A stretch of DNA of 64,000 bases from UBA4582 sp047630175 (GCA_047630175.1 JBLHVI010000001.1:124001-188000); one strand, 5' to 3'. Shown: positions 1 to 9,554, counted from the first letter of the stretch. Program-made: numbers and translations. The notes: generated from the letters alone by a model not told the origin.

Positions 1-639
1 GCTCGCACCGACTGGGGTATGTCGTGCGAGCTTATCATGTGTTTTCTGCGTCACCTGTCTCAAGACAGCGCATTTAATACACTGCGGGAGGCGGAGGCTT
101 GGCGTGATCATATTCAATCAGTTGGGCTTGACAGCGGTGAATTGGGTAACCCGCCAGAAAAATTCAGAGACGTCTTCGCTGCCGCACACAAGCAGGGTTA
201 CTTGCTTGTGGCTCATGCCGGTGAAGAGGGTCCGCCTGCCTATATTTGGAGTGCCCTAGACGAATTACAGGTAGCACGTATTGATCACGGCGTTCGCTGC
301 CTCGAAGATCCAGCGCTGGTGGCTCGGCTGGTGCGCGAGCAAATGCCTCTAACCGTTTGCCCGTTGTCGAATGTGCGGCTTTGCGTGGTTGACGCAATGA
401 CTGATCACCCCATTCTAAAGATGCTAGACGCGGGCTTACTGGTCACGGTGAATGCTGACGACCCACCCTACTTTGGTGGCTATCTGAATGACAACTTTGC
501 GGCGTTGGTAAAACACCTTAACCTTAACGAGCATCAGGCGAGGCAGCTGGCGAAGAACAGCTTTACCAGTAGTTTTCTACCTGCCGATAAAAAGCGTGAT
601 TTGATTGCAGCTGTTGATGCTTTTGAACAAATTGTTTGA
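1..639 (+). CDS. Adenine/adenosine deaminase family protein (C-terminal part, cut by window edge)
   Basis: The reading frame is open from base 1, so the start lies outside the window; the Met codon at 19 is internal. What remains is about 212 residues of a zinc-dependent adenosine deaminase-superfamily TIM barrel. Visible active-site pieces are HAGEEG, RIDHG, CPLSN and the metal-binding pair in NADDPPYFGGY. The CPLSN...DDPxYFGGY wording is that of bacterial adenine deaminases (Pseudomonas Ade type) more than true adenosine deaminases. The product would deaminate adenine to hypoxanthine in the cytoplasm. A second full-length homologue lies at 2311-3312 on the opposite strand. The family is secure; the exact substrate (adenine or adenosine) is inference. 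Confidence 0.85.
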   Translation, partial: ARTDWGMSCELIMCFLRHLSQDSAFNTLREAEAWRDHIQSVGLDSGELGNPPEKFRDVFAAAHKQGYLLVAHAGEEGPPAYIWSALDELQVARIDHGVRCLEDPALVARLVREQMPLTVCPLSNVRLCVVDAMTDHPILKMLDAGLLVTVNADDPPYFGGYLNDNFAALVKHLNLNEHQARQLAKNSFTSSFLPADKKRDLIAAVDAFEQIV

Positions 640-657
640 ACATGTATATTGGCGGCT

Positions 658-1746
658 TTAGGTCGCTTTGCGCGCAAACATCTTCAGGCCATGAATTCCA
701 CCGTTGGGATAATGCATATACAGAATGTGTGACACAGCACTTAAGCACTCAACCTCAGTAAAGCGATGGTAGGTATCCGCGAATAATGCGCCAAACGTAA
801 GCAGTGGTTGCCAGGGGCTATCATCAGGTTGATGCAGCGCAATGCTAAATTGCCGGGTCTGACTGGCGGGCTCTAACAGGAATTGCTCGTTAAGCATGTA
901 GTCTTGAAAGTTATCGGGAATCACCAAGGTGCCATCATCGAAGCGTATCGACCAGCGTGGCCGCTGGGCAAAGTTGGTATCAAGGTCGGCGCCGTCATTG
1001 GCTATCAGTCCAAACGCATGGCAGCTCAAAGGCGGGTTGAGTCGGTGTAAGTAGGTGTCGACGACAATTTCGTCAATGACCTGAGGCTCGGCTAACGTGA
1101 ACATGGCTTGCTCCCCAAAGCCTGTTCTCGCTGACTCCCAACCGTACATATGATCAACGTGACGATTACCCATCACGGCATCTAATGGCTTACCGTAATG
1201 GTCATTGGAGATGTGCGATATGCGGGCTGTTTCCAGTAGATTGATGCGGGTTGGTTGACCAACGTGTAGTTCACCAAAGAAGTTAATACGAGAAATCCCC
1301 CCTTCGTGGTAACAGCGCACTTGGCATTCGGTCGCCTCGGTCACATCGACATCAAAGCTGTGGTTTTGATCAGGCGCGAGCTTCACGCGCTCAAGCACCG
1401 TTGTCCATAGCTGGCCATCATATAAATCAACGCTAATGCAGGGCACCTGATTGCCCGTAAACCAGCGTGTGCTGACGGTAATGTTAGAAATTTTTGCAGG
1501 CGTGTTAAAGCCGATAGTTAACGTGTCATGCGCATCATGGTCGAATGTAAAGCCCTGGCCCTCGGCATCTATTGTTGTGGCTTTATGACGCCTGCTTTCA
1601 AAACCCCAGAAACGCGCACCCATATGGGTAAATGTCCCTTTGCGATCCTCGGGTTCGTTGGCGCGCAGCACCTCGTGGGGATTAGTGAAAGACGAATCCG
1701 TATAGCTGATCAGAAATGCGGGAATGGGTGCGCTCATTGTCGCCAT
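658..1746 (-). CDS. alc: Allantoicase (allantoate amidinohydrolase)
   Basis: This is a 362-residue protein built of two repeated beta-sandwich halves. The first half carries GFESRRHK (family form GWETRRxR), STRWFTGNQVP (DTAxFxGN) and a closing RINFFGEL. The second carries HMYGWESAR and VVDTYLHRL. These are allantoicase-repeat motifs. The family hydrolyses allantoate to ureidoglycolate and urea in the cytoplasm. It directly follows the ureidoglycolate lyase gene: the upstream stop TAA and this ATG abut as TAAATG. The two genes thus supply consecutive steps of allantoate breakdown and are very likely co-transcribed. Sequence divergence from the classical enzymes is noticeable, so the function is well supported by context but not certain. 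Confidence 0.8.
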   Translation of the reverse strand: MATMSAPIPAFLISYTDSSFTNPHEVLRANEPEDRKGTFTHMGARFWGFESRRHKATTIDAEGQGFTFDHDAHDTLTIGFNTPAKISNITVSTRWFTGNQVPCISVDLYDGQLWTTVLERVKLAPDQNHSFDVDVTEATECQVRCYHEGGISRINFFGELHVGQPTRINLLETARISHISNDHYGKPLDAVMGNRHVDHMYGWESARTGFGEQAMFTLAEPQVIDEIVVDTYLHRLNPPLSCHAFGLIANDGADLDTNFAQRPRWSIRFDDGTLVIPDNFQDYMLNEQFLLEPASQTRQFSIALHQPDDSPWQPLLTFGALFADTYHRFTEVECLSAVSHILYMHYPNGGIHGLKMFARKAT

Positions 1747-2292
1747 TTAATTCTGCCGCTCGAGTGATACTAAAATCGGTTGCGAGAAATCAACTTCATC
1801 GCAGTTGTCGTCGTTTGTCGTCGCAGTGACAATACGATCCACGACAAGAAAGTCTGAGACGCTGTTTAAGGCAAGGCTATAGTGATGCCAGGTGCCCGGG
1901 TGATAATTGACGCCCTGTCCCGGTTGGGCGATGAACGCGCATATGCGCAGCGGATTGAATTCACCCTTGGGGGCGACAATCACTAAGTACGGCTGCTTAC
2001 TAACAGGGAAAAATGCCTGGCTGGATAGCGGATGGCGTTCCATCGAGCGAATAATGACAGGCATGGTTTGGGGTTGTGAGCGAAAAATACTGATCGCCGG
2101 TATGCCGCCATCGGCATCGAGGGTCAAGTCTGCTAGGTCGTGATAGCGCGATGTATGACCCTCGTTGATGCTCCGCACCTCGGATCGATCAGAGACCTCT
2201 ATAACATCGCCAAAGGGTGTAAAGGCTTCGGCATTGAGAGCAGTCGCGACGATAGTAGATGAAACGTGCTGAGTATTATTCAATGTGGCCAT
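1747..2292 (-). CDS. allA: Ureidoglycolate lyase
   Basis: The product has 181 residues, near the usual 160-175 of the family. It shows the cupin-like AllA core: MERHPLSSQAFFPV, then GQGVNYHPGTWHHYSLAL and DFLVVDR near the C-terminus. It splits ureidoglycolate into glyoxylate and urea, completing allantoin degradation. The ATG start gives MATLNNTQ, with the weak AGG-like sequence TAGG just upstream. It lies between an adenine deaminase gene (2311-3312) and allantoicase on the same strand, with gaps of 18 and 0 bases, so the three form one operon. Urate oxidase, OHCU decarboxylase and allantoinase are not in the window. Confidence 0.9.
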   Translation of the reverse strand: MATLNNTQHVSSTIVATALNAEAFTPFGDVIEVSDRSEVRSINEGHTSRYHDLADLTLDADGGIPAISIFRSQPQTMPVIIRSMERHPLSSQAFFPVSKQPYLVIVAPKGEFNPLRICAFIAQPGQGVNYHPGTWHHYSLALNSVSDFLVVDRIVTATTNDDNCDEVDFSQPILVSLERQN

Positions 2293-2310
2293 CCTATGTG
2301 ATCTCGTTTG

Positions 2311-3312
2311 TTAGCTGGCAACGAATGCCTCAGCTAACGCCAGGTAATATGCTTTACGCTCAGGTGCCATCCAACTTGTCTGGAAAGCATTGGCATTGAG
2401 TTGCTTGATCTCAGCTAGGCTGAATTCAACCTCATCTACCAAGGCTAAAAAGTTGTCTGTTAAATAGGCGCGAAAGTAACCCGGGTCGTCAGAATTGATG
2501 GAGACCTTCATGCCCTTCACTAGCATCGTTTTAATTTCAGCGCTGGTGAGTGTTTGCACCACAAAGCGGTTAGATACGGGGCAGACTGTCATGCCCAGCC
2601 CTCGCGCTACAATTGCATCGCACAGGCTCGAGTCTTCAAGGGCGTTGATACCATGGTCGATGCGGTCTACTTGAATATCGCTAACACACTGCCAAATATG
2701 GTCAACGATGTCGATCTGGTTAACATCGCAATGCATCGTTAGTAAATATCCTTGATCACGGGCGGCTTTAAACACGTCGGCAAATTTACTCGGTGGATTG
2801 TCTTTCTCGTCAGAGTCGAGCCCTACGCCGATGATCCATTCTTTAAAAGGCAAACTCATGGTTAAGTGCTCCATGGCCGATTCTGCTGACATATCACGTA
2901 GAAAACACATAATGAGATTGGATTCTATGCCGAGCTTCTCTTGAGCCTCTACCTGCGCCCGATGAATGCCTTTAATGATCGTGTCGAAGGCAACGCCTCT
3001 GGCAGTATGCCCCTGAGGATCAAAGAATGGCTCTACGTAAACGATGTTATCTTCGCGGGCACGTTCGAAGTAGTGATAAGCCAGTTCATAGAAGTCCTGC
3101 TCGGTGTGCAGCACCGACATGGCGGCATAATAAATGCTTAAAAACGAGGGTAGATCATGAAAGTTATAGGCCTGCACCACGTCCGCCGGTGACTTGTAAG
3201 GCAGGTCAATTCCATTGCGCTCGGCGAGGGCAAAAATATGCTCGGGTTCCAGCGTTCCTTCAAGATGGACGTGGAGTTCAGCCTTGGGCATGCCGCTAAT
3301 ATAGTTTTTCAT
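2311..3312 (-). CDS. Adenine/adenosine deaminase
   Basis: A full-length 333-residue member of the adenosine deaminase superfamily. The start at 3312 gives MKNYISGMPKAELHVHLEGT, placing the zinc-binding HVHLEG at its usual N-terminal position; the frame stays open further upstream, but that stretch is not homologous. Other motifs are TMHCDVN, RIDHGINALED, CPVSNRF and NSDDPGYF. The usual HAGE is replaced by HCDVN near residue 198, so the catalytic Glu is not at its normal site, which could change substrate or activity. The expected role is deamination of adenine or a related purine. It is first in the operon with ureidoglycolate lyase and allantoicase and is divergent from ribokinase. Confidence 0.8.
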   Translation of the reverse strand: MKNYISGMPKAELHVHLEGTLEPEHIFALAERNGIDLPYKSPADVVQAYNFHDLPSFLSIYYAAMSVLHTEQDFYELAYHYFERAREDNIVYVEPFFDPQGHTARGVAFDTIIKGIHRAQVEAQEKLGIESNLIMCFLRDMSAESAMEHLTMSLPFKEWIIGVGLDSDEKDNPPSKFADVFKAARDQGYLLTMHCDVNQIDIVDHIWQCVSDIQVDRIDHGINALEDSSLCDAIVARGLGMTVCPVSNRFVVQTLTSAEIKTMLVKGMKVSINSDDPGYFRAYLTDNFLALVDEVEFSLAEIKQLNANAFQTSWMAPERKAYYLALAEAFVAS

Positions 3313-3351
3313 GGTTTGGCCTGTTCTTTTAAATATCAGTCTTTTGCATAA

Positions 3352-3372
3352 AAGCCTCTTAAATAGAGGTTT
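3352..3372. promoter_or_regulatory. Palindrome in the divergent ade/rbsK promoter region
   Basis: CCTCT-TAAAT-AGAGG is a perfect inverted repeat, extended to eight pairs if one G-T pair is allowed. It lies 40-60 bases upstream of the deaminase start and about 110 bases upstream of the ribokinase start. It could be a repressor or activator operator, or on the minus strand a small leader hairpin followed by a short T-rich stretch. No regulator gene is adjacent, so the assignment is only positional. Confidence 0.3.
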
Positions 3373-3483
3373 CTTGAACTGCTGTTGAATGCGCAGAACG
3401 ATACAATCGAATCGGGTGCGCAACAAGGCTATAGTAGCGGTCATTAGCGTAAATATCCAAGACGCGTACGGCAGGATAAACAC

Positions 3484-4497
3484 ATGAATGACACGATCAA
3501 TGAGAGTGCTGATATGAGCAGCGGCGAAGCTGTTGGTGACGCCTTTGATAAGGCGAGGGGCAGGGTCGTCGTTGTTGGCAGTACCAATTGGGATATCGCC
3601 ATGTACCTGCCGAGCTTGCCACGACCGGGCGAAACCGTGGCTAACGGCAGGCTGCAGGCAGGTCTCGGGGGCAAGGGCGCCAATCAGGCGGTAGCCGCTC
3701 ACCGAGCAGGCGGCGTAGATACCGCATTCTTAAGTTGCATTGGTGATGATGATATCGCCGTGTCTGTGCGGCAGGTCTTTGCCCGCCTTGAAATGGCCGT
3801 ACCCTATGTTGCTGAAATCGCTGATACGGAAACCGGTAGCGCCTGCATTTTTATTAATGCCGAAGGCGAGAACTGTATCGGGGTTGCCAGTGGCGCCAAT
3901 ACCGCATTAGATCCTTCGTTTGTTCGCGCGCATGAGGTGCTGATTCGCGAAGCGCAGATAGTCCTTGCTCAGTTAGAGATTCCACTGGCAAGTGTTGAGG
4001 CCTTAGCCGAGCTTTGCGCACATTCCTCTGCAACGTTTGTATTGAATCCCGCGCCTGCTATGCCGTTACCTGAGGCTCTGCTGGCACGAGTCGACGTGCT
4101 TACTCCCAACGAAGGTGAGCTTGCGCAACTCAGCGGCATGTCTGTTGTTGATGATATGACGTTGCAGCTAGCGGCGCGCAGTCTTTGCGAAAAAGGCGTA
4201 GGTACGGTGATTGTGACCCTCGGTTCGCGGGGTTGCCTGCTTGTCACCTCCACAACTGCAGAGTTTGTCGCGGGTTTGACTGTCGCCGCTGTCGATACCA
4301 CCGCTGCAGGCGATGTCTTTAATGGCGCTCTGGTGGCAGAAATGATTCGAGGTCAGTCGTTGTCGGCCGCAGCCGTTAACGCCTGCAGGGCCGCTGCTTT
4401 GGCAGTGATGTCCGAGGGCGCCATTGCCTCGATTCCTACTCGCGAGCAGGTGCTGGCATTCGCACCCGTGACCTCTATGCCAACAACAGGATATTGA
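3484..4497 (+). CDS. rbsK: Ribokinase (PfkB family)
   Basis: A 337-residue PfkB-family sugar kinase. The N-terminal signature VVVVGSTNWD begins near residue 28 and is followed by GGKGANQAVAA, the first PfkB signature. The anion-hole/catalytic motif DTTAAGDVFNG lies near residue 270; the usual form is DTTGAGD, so Gly is replaced by Ala. It phosphorylates ribose to ribose 5-phosphate. The substrate would come from the nucleoside hydrolase encoded at 7146-8114, so the pair recovers the ribose of salvaged nucleosides. An AGGA sequence seven bases before the ATG supports this start. The next gene begins three bases downstream of the stop. Confidence 0.88.
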   Translation: MNDTINESADMSSGEAVGDAFDKARGRVVVVGSTNWDIAMYLPSLPRPGETVANGRLQAGLGGKGANQAVAAHRAGGVDTAFLSCIGDDDIAVSVRQVFARLEMAVPYVAEIADTETGSACIFINAEGENCIGVASGANTALDPSFVRAHEVLIREAQIVLAQLEIPLASVEALAELCAHSSATFVLNPAPAMPLPEALLARVDVLTPNEGELAQLSGMSVVDDMTLQLAARSLCEKGVGTVIVTLGSRGCLLVTSTTAEFVAGLTVAAVDTTAAGDVFNGALVAEMIRGQSLSAAAVNACRAAALAVMSEGAIASIPTREQVLAFAPVTSMPTTGY

Positions 4498-4500
4498 GCC

Positions 4501-5874
4501 ATGTCGAGTCACCTCTATTGTGCTGAAATTATTGTCACCATGAACGCGTCGAATGATGTGATCATTGATGGCGCGATATTGGTGGAAGACAAATACATTC
4601 GTGCCGTCGGCCAGTTTGATGCGCTCAGCCGCGAATACCCACATGTGCCCGTCACTAAAATTTCAGATACGCTGCTGATGCCCGGGCTAGTGAATACTCA
4701 CTGTCATTCTGGTTTGCTGCGCGGCACCGCCGAAGGCCTGCCAGTTTGGGAGTGGTTGCAGCGATACATCGATCCCATGCATCGTGTCATCACGCCCGCT
4801 GAGGCCGCTCTAGCCTCGCAACTATGCTATGCCGAAGCGCTACTCAGCGGCACCACGACCATTGTTGATATGTGGCGCTATATGGAAGGTAGTGCACTGG
4901 CCGCCCAAGCGTTAGGTATACGTGCATTGTTGGTACCTTATGTGGCAGAACATCCCGATCACGATTATTTTGAAACACTGGAAAGTAACGAGCGCTTGAT
5001 CAAAGCCTGGCATCAAACCCAGACAGACCGCATATCTGTTTGGGTGGGACTTGAGCATATGTTTTATGCTGTACCTCAAGCGATGGGGCGTATCAAGGAT
5101 CTGTGTCGCCACTATCAGGTTGGTTTTCACACGCACAGTAACGAGAGCCGTTTCGATGTTGAAGAAACCTTTGCCCGGCACGGTGCTCGGCCCATCCAAG
5201 TGCTTGAGAAACTTGGCCTGTTAAGCGCATCATCGACCTTGTTGGCGCACTGCGTGTGGCTCGATGATGCAGAGATCCAATTGCTGTCTGATCACAACAT
5301 CGGCGTTGCTCATAATCCCGTGAGTAATATGAAGTTAGCTTCTGGCGCCGCGCGGGTGCAAGACATGCTCGACAAGGGCATCGCGGTCGGGCTGGGCACG
5401 GATGGCGAGAAAGAGAACAACAATCTCGATATGTTTGAAGAGCTTAAGACAGCTTCACTGTTAGCCAAACACAGCGCCGCGGATGCCTCGGCGCTGGACG
5501 CGTGGTCGATATGCCGCATGGCCACCATCGAAGGGGCTCGGGCTTTAGGCATGCAAGACAGTATTGGCTCGCTGGAAGTTGGCAAACGCGCCGACATGAT
5601 CGCGGTTAGAACTAACACGCCGCGTATGACACCCCTGATCACCACAGGTAAGCACATGAACCTGCCGCATAATCTGGTGCATGCCGTTCAGGGTGGTGAT
5701 ATTGCTATGACCATGGTGGACGGGAAGTTGCTGGTGGAGGATGGTAAGCTTCGCCAGACTGATTTGCCGGGTATTATTCATAAGGCCAATGCGGCCATTG
5801 GCCCTTTGCTAGCGAGACGAGACGAGTGGCTGAAGCAAACTGGTCTTGGCGTCAACGAATTGAATAGATCATGA
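4501..5874 (+). CDS. Amidohydrolase of the MtaD/TRZ-ATZ deaminase type
   Basis: A 457-residue metal-dependent amidohydrolase. The metal ligands are visible in order: NTHCHSG near residue 66, FHTHSNES near 210, LAHCVWL near 250 and GLGTDGE near 300. The family includes S-adenosylhomocysteine/methylthioadenosine deaminase, guanine deaminase and triazine hydrolases. Its place between ribokinase and an MFS transporter suggests a purine or purine-nucleoside deaminase, but the sequence alone does not set the substrate. It starts three bases after the ribokinase stop and its last four bases (ATGA) overlap the transporter start, so translation is probably coupled. Confidence 0.8.
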   Translation: MSSHLYCAEIIVTMNASNDVIIDGAILVEDKYIRAVGQFDALSREYPHVPVTKISDTLLMPGLVNTHCHSGLLRGTAEGLPVWEWLQRYIDPMHRVITPAEAALASQLCYAEALLSGTTTIVDMWRYMEGSALAAQALGIRALLVPYVAEHPDHDYFETLESNERLIKAWHQTQTDRISVWVGLEHMFYAVPQAMGRIKDLCRHYQVGFHTHSNESRFDVEETFARHGARPIQVLEKLGLLSASSTLLAHCVWLDDAEIQLLSDHNIGVAHNPVSNMKLASGAARVQDMLDKGIAVGLGTDGEKENNNLDMFEELKTASLLAKHSAADASALDAWSICRMATIEGARALGMQDSIGSLEVGKRADMIAVRTNTPRMTPLITTGKHMNLPHNLVHAVQGGDIAMTMVDGKLLVEDGKLRQTDLPGIIHKANAAIGPLLARRDEWLKQTGLGVNELNRS

Positions 5875-7094
5875 GTAATCAAGCTCGCATCACGTTAGTT
5901 AGTTTCTTAGCCTATTTTATTATGTCAGGCATGTTGTCACCTATTGGCATCATTATCGGCCCCATGGCAGAGCATTTTGATCAACCCATTACCACCATAT
6001 CGTCGCTGTTTAGCTGGCTGACTTTCGGTATCTTACTGGGTTCGATACTGGCGCTAGTCGTGTTTGACTGGCTGGCGCTTAAGCCGTTGCTATTGCTGCT
6101 GTATGCCGCACTCACCTTGAGTCTAATTAGCTTATCGGTTTTTGATGATCTACACGTCATCGCTTTCGCATTGGGAATAGTCGGCGTATGTTGTGGTATC
6201 GGCTTGGCTGGCGCGGCCAGCATTATTTCGACGACCTACGAGGCCGACCGGCGCGCCTCAATGCTGGTCATTACAGATGGCTCGTTTAGTATTGCTGGGA
6301 TAGTCTGTTCCTCGGTGGCAATTTATCTGCTCTCCCAGCAATTGCAATGGTTTGGCGTCTACCTCTTCGTTGCCATCATCGGGGTCGTCGTTTTATTGTT
6401 GACGTTGGTTTCTAACTTTCCCTATAAGGAGCCTTTTAAGGAGCCGTGCAATGAGGCGCGCAATCAGGCCGCAACCGGGACGCTTTTGATCAATACCCAT
6501 GATGAGCGCTCTGCCACGCGCTGGCCAGTGCCGGTATGGCTATGTATCGGCTCACTGTTTTTATACACCCTCGGTCAGTATTCATTGCTGTGGTGGTTGC
6601 CCACCTACATTGAGTCAGCTTTACTAGTACCTCGTGATGAGGCGGGCGAAGTGGTTAGCCAATTTTGGACAGGCATGTTTGTGGCGCAGCTGTTTGTAGC
6701 TTGGTGGGTGTTGAAGATAGGTGTTCAACGCCTGATGATAATCGGCGGCATCAGTACTTTCCTATGCTCCATTCCGCTATGGCTGGTGAGTGAAATTGAT
6801 GTATTACTAAGTCTGGCGTTTATCTGGGGAGTAGCTAATCTCGGCTTGCTGAAGATTATCATTTCCTTTGCCACCTTGACGGTCAGCACCCCAACACCAC
6901 GGCTCGTGTCTGGTTTGTTGTTGGGGGCGACGCTTGGTACGGCTGTAAGTCCATGGGTTACCAGCTATATCGTCGAATATGCTAGCAGCTACTTTGTGTT
7001 GCAGTTTGGTACGGCCTGTTACTTCACCTTATCGATTTTGTTAGCTATCGCTAGCCGTGCCCGACTGCCCGCGCCGCTTAGTGTAACTGTTTAA
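5871..7094 (+). CDS. Major facilitator superfamily transporter
   Basis: A 407-residue integral membrane protein with about twelve hydrophobic segments split by a hydrophilic loop near residues 185-215, the usual MFS six-plus-six layout. It resembles the sugar/nucleoside-type FucP-like MFS branch in outline only. Given its coupling (ATGA overlap) to the preceding amidohydrolase and ribokinase, it likely imports a nucleoside or base used by those enzymes; this is inference. It is the last gene of the plus-strand operon and converges on the nucleoside hydrolase gene with a gap of about 50 bases. Confidence 0.75.
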   Translation: MSNQARITLVSFLAYFIMSGMLSPIGIIIGPMAEHFDQPITTISSLFSWLTFGILLGSILALVVFDWLALKPLLLLLYAALTLSLISLSVFDDLHVIAFALGIVGVCCGIGLAGAASIISTTYEADRRASMLVITDGSFSIAGIVCSSVAIYLLSQQLQWFGVYLFVAIIGVVVLLLTLVSNFPYKEPFKEPCNEARNQAATGTLLINTHDERSATRWPVPVWLCIGSLFLYTLGQYSLLWWLPTYIESALLVPRDEAGEVVSQFWTGMFVAQLFVAWWVLKIGVQRLMIIGGISTFLCSIPLWLVSEIDVLLSLAFIWGVANLGLLKIIISFATLTVSTPTPRLVSGLLLGATLGTAVSPWVTSYIVEYASSYFVLQFGTACYFTLSILLAIASRARLPAPLSVTV

Positions 7095-7145
7095 AGCACT
7101 GGTTTAAGGCGCTGGTTTCAGGTGCGGGTCCAAGCCATTGTCGAC

Positions 7146-8114
7146 TTATCTGTCAGCCAGTGTGTCCAGATACAAATTCATCACTGCAGCGGCATCAACA
7201 GCAACACAGATATCGCAGGCTGGGCGCGCATCCCAGTCGTCTGTTGCGTAACCTTTGTTAGGCTGTCCGTGAATAGTTTGGCCTAACGCTATACCCGTTG
7301 TTGCAACACGCACGATAGCCGACTCGGTTCTAAATAGTTCGGGTTTTAACAGAAAGGCAACGGCGCTGGCGTCGTGTATTGGGCACTCACTTTTACCGTT
7401 AACACGCTCATGAAACGCGAAGTAGTGGCGGCTGATCTGGTAAATGAATTCGCCAGCATCGCCCGCAGTGTCGCGAAGACGCTGTATGTAAGCTTCATCC
7501 ATTACGGTTTCCATCGTTACGTCCAGACCGACGATGGTCGTTGGCATACCACAAGTAAAGACAATATCCGCGGCCGTAGGGTCGCCGGCGATATTGGCTT
7601 CAGCCACGGGGGAGACGTTACCGCGGTGACCGTTGTAGCCAAAAAACCCACCCATGACAATCAGCTCCTTGACGAACTTCGGTAGGTCTGGGTCGATGGC
7701 TAGTGCCAGTGCAACGTTGGTCATACGTCCAACAGCGATGAGCGAGATTTCATGTGGGTGGGCACGCACAAGATCGACTATGGCTTGAGCCGCAGATTTG
7801 TCTTGGACTTTCCCAACCGGTGTTGTCATGGGAATGTCTCCTAGGCCGTTTTTGCCGTGGACAAAATCAGGATATCCTTCACCCAACTGTTCGCCCAGTG
7901 CGTCTGCCGCGCCGGCGTAAACAGGCGCGTCGATCTCAAACAACTCCGTGGTATACAACGCGTTGCGGGTTGTATCATCAAGGCTGGCATTACCGAAGCC
8001 TGTGGTGATCGCTAGCAGCTCAACTTCTTCTGCTCGGTGCAAAAATAACAGGGCCATGGCATCGTCAATGCCAATATCGGTGTCAAAAATAACCTTCTTA
8101 GTCGCTTTATCCAT
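7146..8114 (-). CDS. Inosine-uridine preferring nucleoside hydrolase
   Basis: About 322 residues. The calcium-binding N-terminal motif DTDIGIDDAMAL, an internal VMGG and a C-terminal HDASAVAFLL are diagnostic of the nucleoside hydrolase family. The enzyme cleaves ribonucleosides into base and ribose. I start at 8114 (MDKATKK), which is how family members begin and which has GAGAG about 13 bases upstream; an in-frame ATG at 8138 would add eight residues. It lies downstream of the permease gene on the same strand, 63 bases away. The cluster of nucleoside hydrolase and 8-oxoguanine deaminase recalls the Pseudomonas aeruginosa PA0142-PA0143 pair. Confidence 0.9.
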   Translation of the reverse strand: MDKATKKVIFDTDIGIDDAMALLFLHRAEEVELLAITTGFGNASLDDTTRNALYTTELFEIDAPVYAGAADALGEQLGEGYPDFVHGKNGLGDIPMTTPVGKVQDKSAAQAIVDLVRAHPHEISLIAVGRMTNVALALAIDPDLPKFVKELIVMGGFFGYNGHRGNVSPVAEANIAGDPTAADIVFTCGMPTTIVGLDVTMETVMDEAYIQRLRDTAGDAGEFIYQISRHYFAFHERVNGKSECPIHDASAVAFLLKPELFRTESAIVRVATTGIALGQTIHGQPNKGYATDDWDARPACDICVAVDAAAVMNLYLDTLADR

Positions 8115-8177
8115 AATGCTTTTCAAATCTCTCTGCATGTTTTGTGTGCTTGCTGGTGTCCTAACGAGCTGTGCAAA

Positions 8178-9554
8178 TTAGGAAACTGCCCGAGTTTGCC
8201 TAAACTTGCTAATCAGCAGTGCCAAACCCTCCCAAGTCATAGCAATAAGGGCGCCGCTGGCAACGGGAAAGTTAGTGAGCATTTGCACATAGGCTGGTGT
8301 CGCGACACCCATATTCGCCAGCAGGGTCGTGGTTTGTGTCAGGCTGATGGCGCCAAGGGTACAACAGACTAGCATCAGTAGCACGCGTGGTTGGTTTGGC
8401 TGGGTGCGCAATACTCGGAACCCTGTCAGCATGATAAGCCCAAACATGAGCCCGGTGGCGCCGTGTAATACGCCGCCCGGTAACATCCTAAACAGCGCGC
8501 TAAACCAAGGTATGGAACCCAGGAGTATGAGCAGTATTGCCATTAGCAGGCCGACAAAACGGCTGGCCACCCCGGTGAGGCGAATAACCCCATTATTTTG
8601 GCTGAAGGTGGTATTCGGAAAAGTCCCGAAAAGTCCGGCTAGCAGGGTATTGAAGCCATCGGCCATAACGCCACCACGCAGTCGTAACCAGTAGTCAGGG
8701 CCGCTAACGCTGCGCCCTGACAATAGGGATGTGGCGGTCAGATCGCCAATGGACTCTATCGTCGAGACCAAAAAGATGGGCGCTAAGAGCAAAAAAATCA
8801 TGCCATCAAAGTGCAGGGCAAAAGGCAAAAACTCAATCAGGAACACGGGTGCTAGCTCTGTAGGAAATGGTTGATCAAAGCTGTTCGTCAACCCGGCGAA
8901 TACCATGCCGGCAAATAAGCCAAGCATGATGCTGGATAGTTTGAGCCAGGGATTACTGCGGGTCGAAAAGAAAGTAATTACACCGATGACGATCACCGCC
9001 TGCAAGTAAACCCAGAGTTCGTTGCTACCCTGAGTCTTCGCGGCGGCTACAGCAAAACCTAAGTTGCCCCAGGCGACCCAGACTAACGATAAGCCCAGTA
9101 GGAAAACCGTGATGCCGGCAACGTTAAGGGTAACGATAGCGCTGACATATCTTAAAAAGAAACTCAGTACTATGGTCATCGAGCCTCCTACCGCAGCAGT
9201 TCCGATCAAGGTGCCCAGCACAGCCTCGTTGTCGAGCCCAGCACTTTGCAGGTTTATTCCGGCATAAATAAACACGCCGACGAAGGCAAAGCTTGTGCCC
9301 TGCACGGATAATACGCCCGAGCCCATTGGTCCAAAGCGTCGGATTTGAATAAATGTTGCGATCCCAGAAATCACCAACGCGCTTGCCACCACGTAAGTTG
9401 TCAGCGCGACATCCAAGTTAAGTCCCCGAGCGATAATCAATGGTGCGGTGGCAATACCGCCGACGATCGCTAGCAGGTGCGCCACAGCGGCAGTCAACGA
9501 CTTAAACATAGGTGGACGTTCGTCTATGCCAAATAGCAGCCTTGTGTCAGTCAC
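8178..9554 (-). CDS. NCS2 family xanthine/uric acid permease
   Basis: A roughly 458-residue nucleobase:cation symporter with about 12-14 hydrophobic segments. The NCS2 signature SQNNGVIRLTGVASR (about residue 325) matches XanQ-type purine permeases, as does the N-terminal LLFGIDERPP (XanQ: LIFELEDRPP). Family members take up xanthine, urate or uracil by proton symport; the match to XanQ argues for a purine. The GTG at 9554 overlaps the stop of the upstream deaminase as GTGA, a typical coupled start. A TTG at 9569 would add five residues. It is the second gene of the operon 10924 to 7146. Confidence 0.88.
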   Translation of the reverse strand: MTDTRLLFGIDERPPMFKSLTAAVAHLLAIVGGIATAPLIIARGLNLDVALTTYVVASALVISGIATFIQIRRFGPMGSGVLSVQGTSFAFVGVFIYAGINLQSAGLDNEAVLGTLIGTAAVGGSMTIVLSFFLRYVSAIVTLNVAGITVFLLGLSLVWVAWGNLGFAVAAAKTQGSNELWVYLQAVIVIGVITFFSTRSNPWLKLSSIMLGLFAGMVFAGLTNSFDQPFPTELAPVFLIEFLPFALHFDGMIFLLLAPIFLVSTIESIGDLTATSLLSGRSVSGPDYWLRLRGGVMADGFNTLLAGLFGTFPNTTFSQNNGVIRLTGVASRFVGLLMAILLILLGSIPWFSALFRMLPGGVLHGATGLMFGLIMLTGFRVLRTQPNQPRVLLMLVCCTLGAISLTQTTTLLANMGVATPAYVQMLTNFPVASGALIAMTWEGLALLISKFRQTRAVS

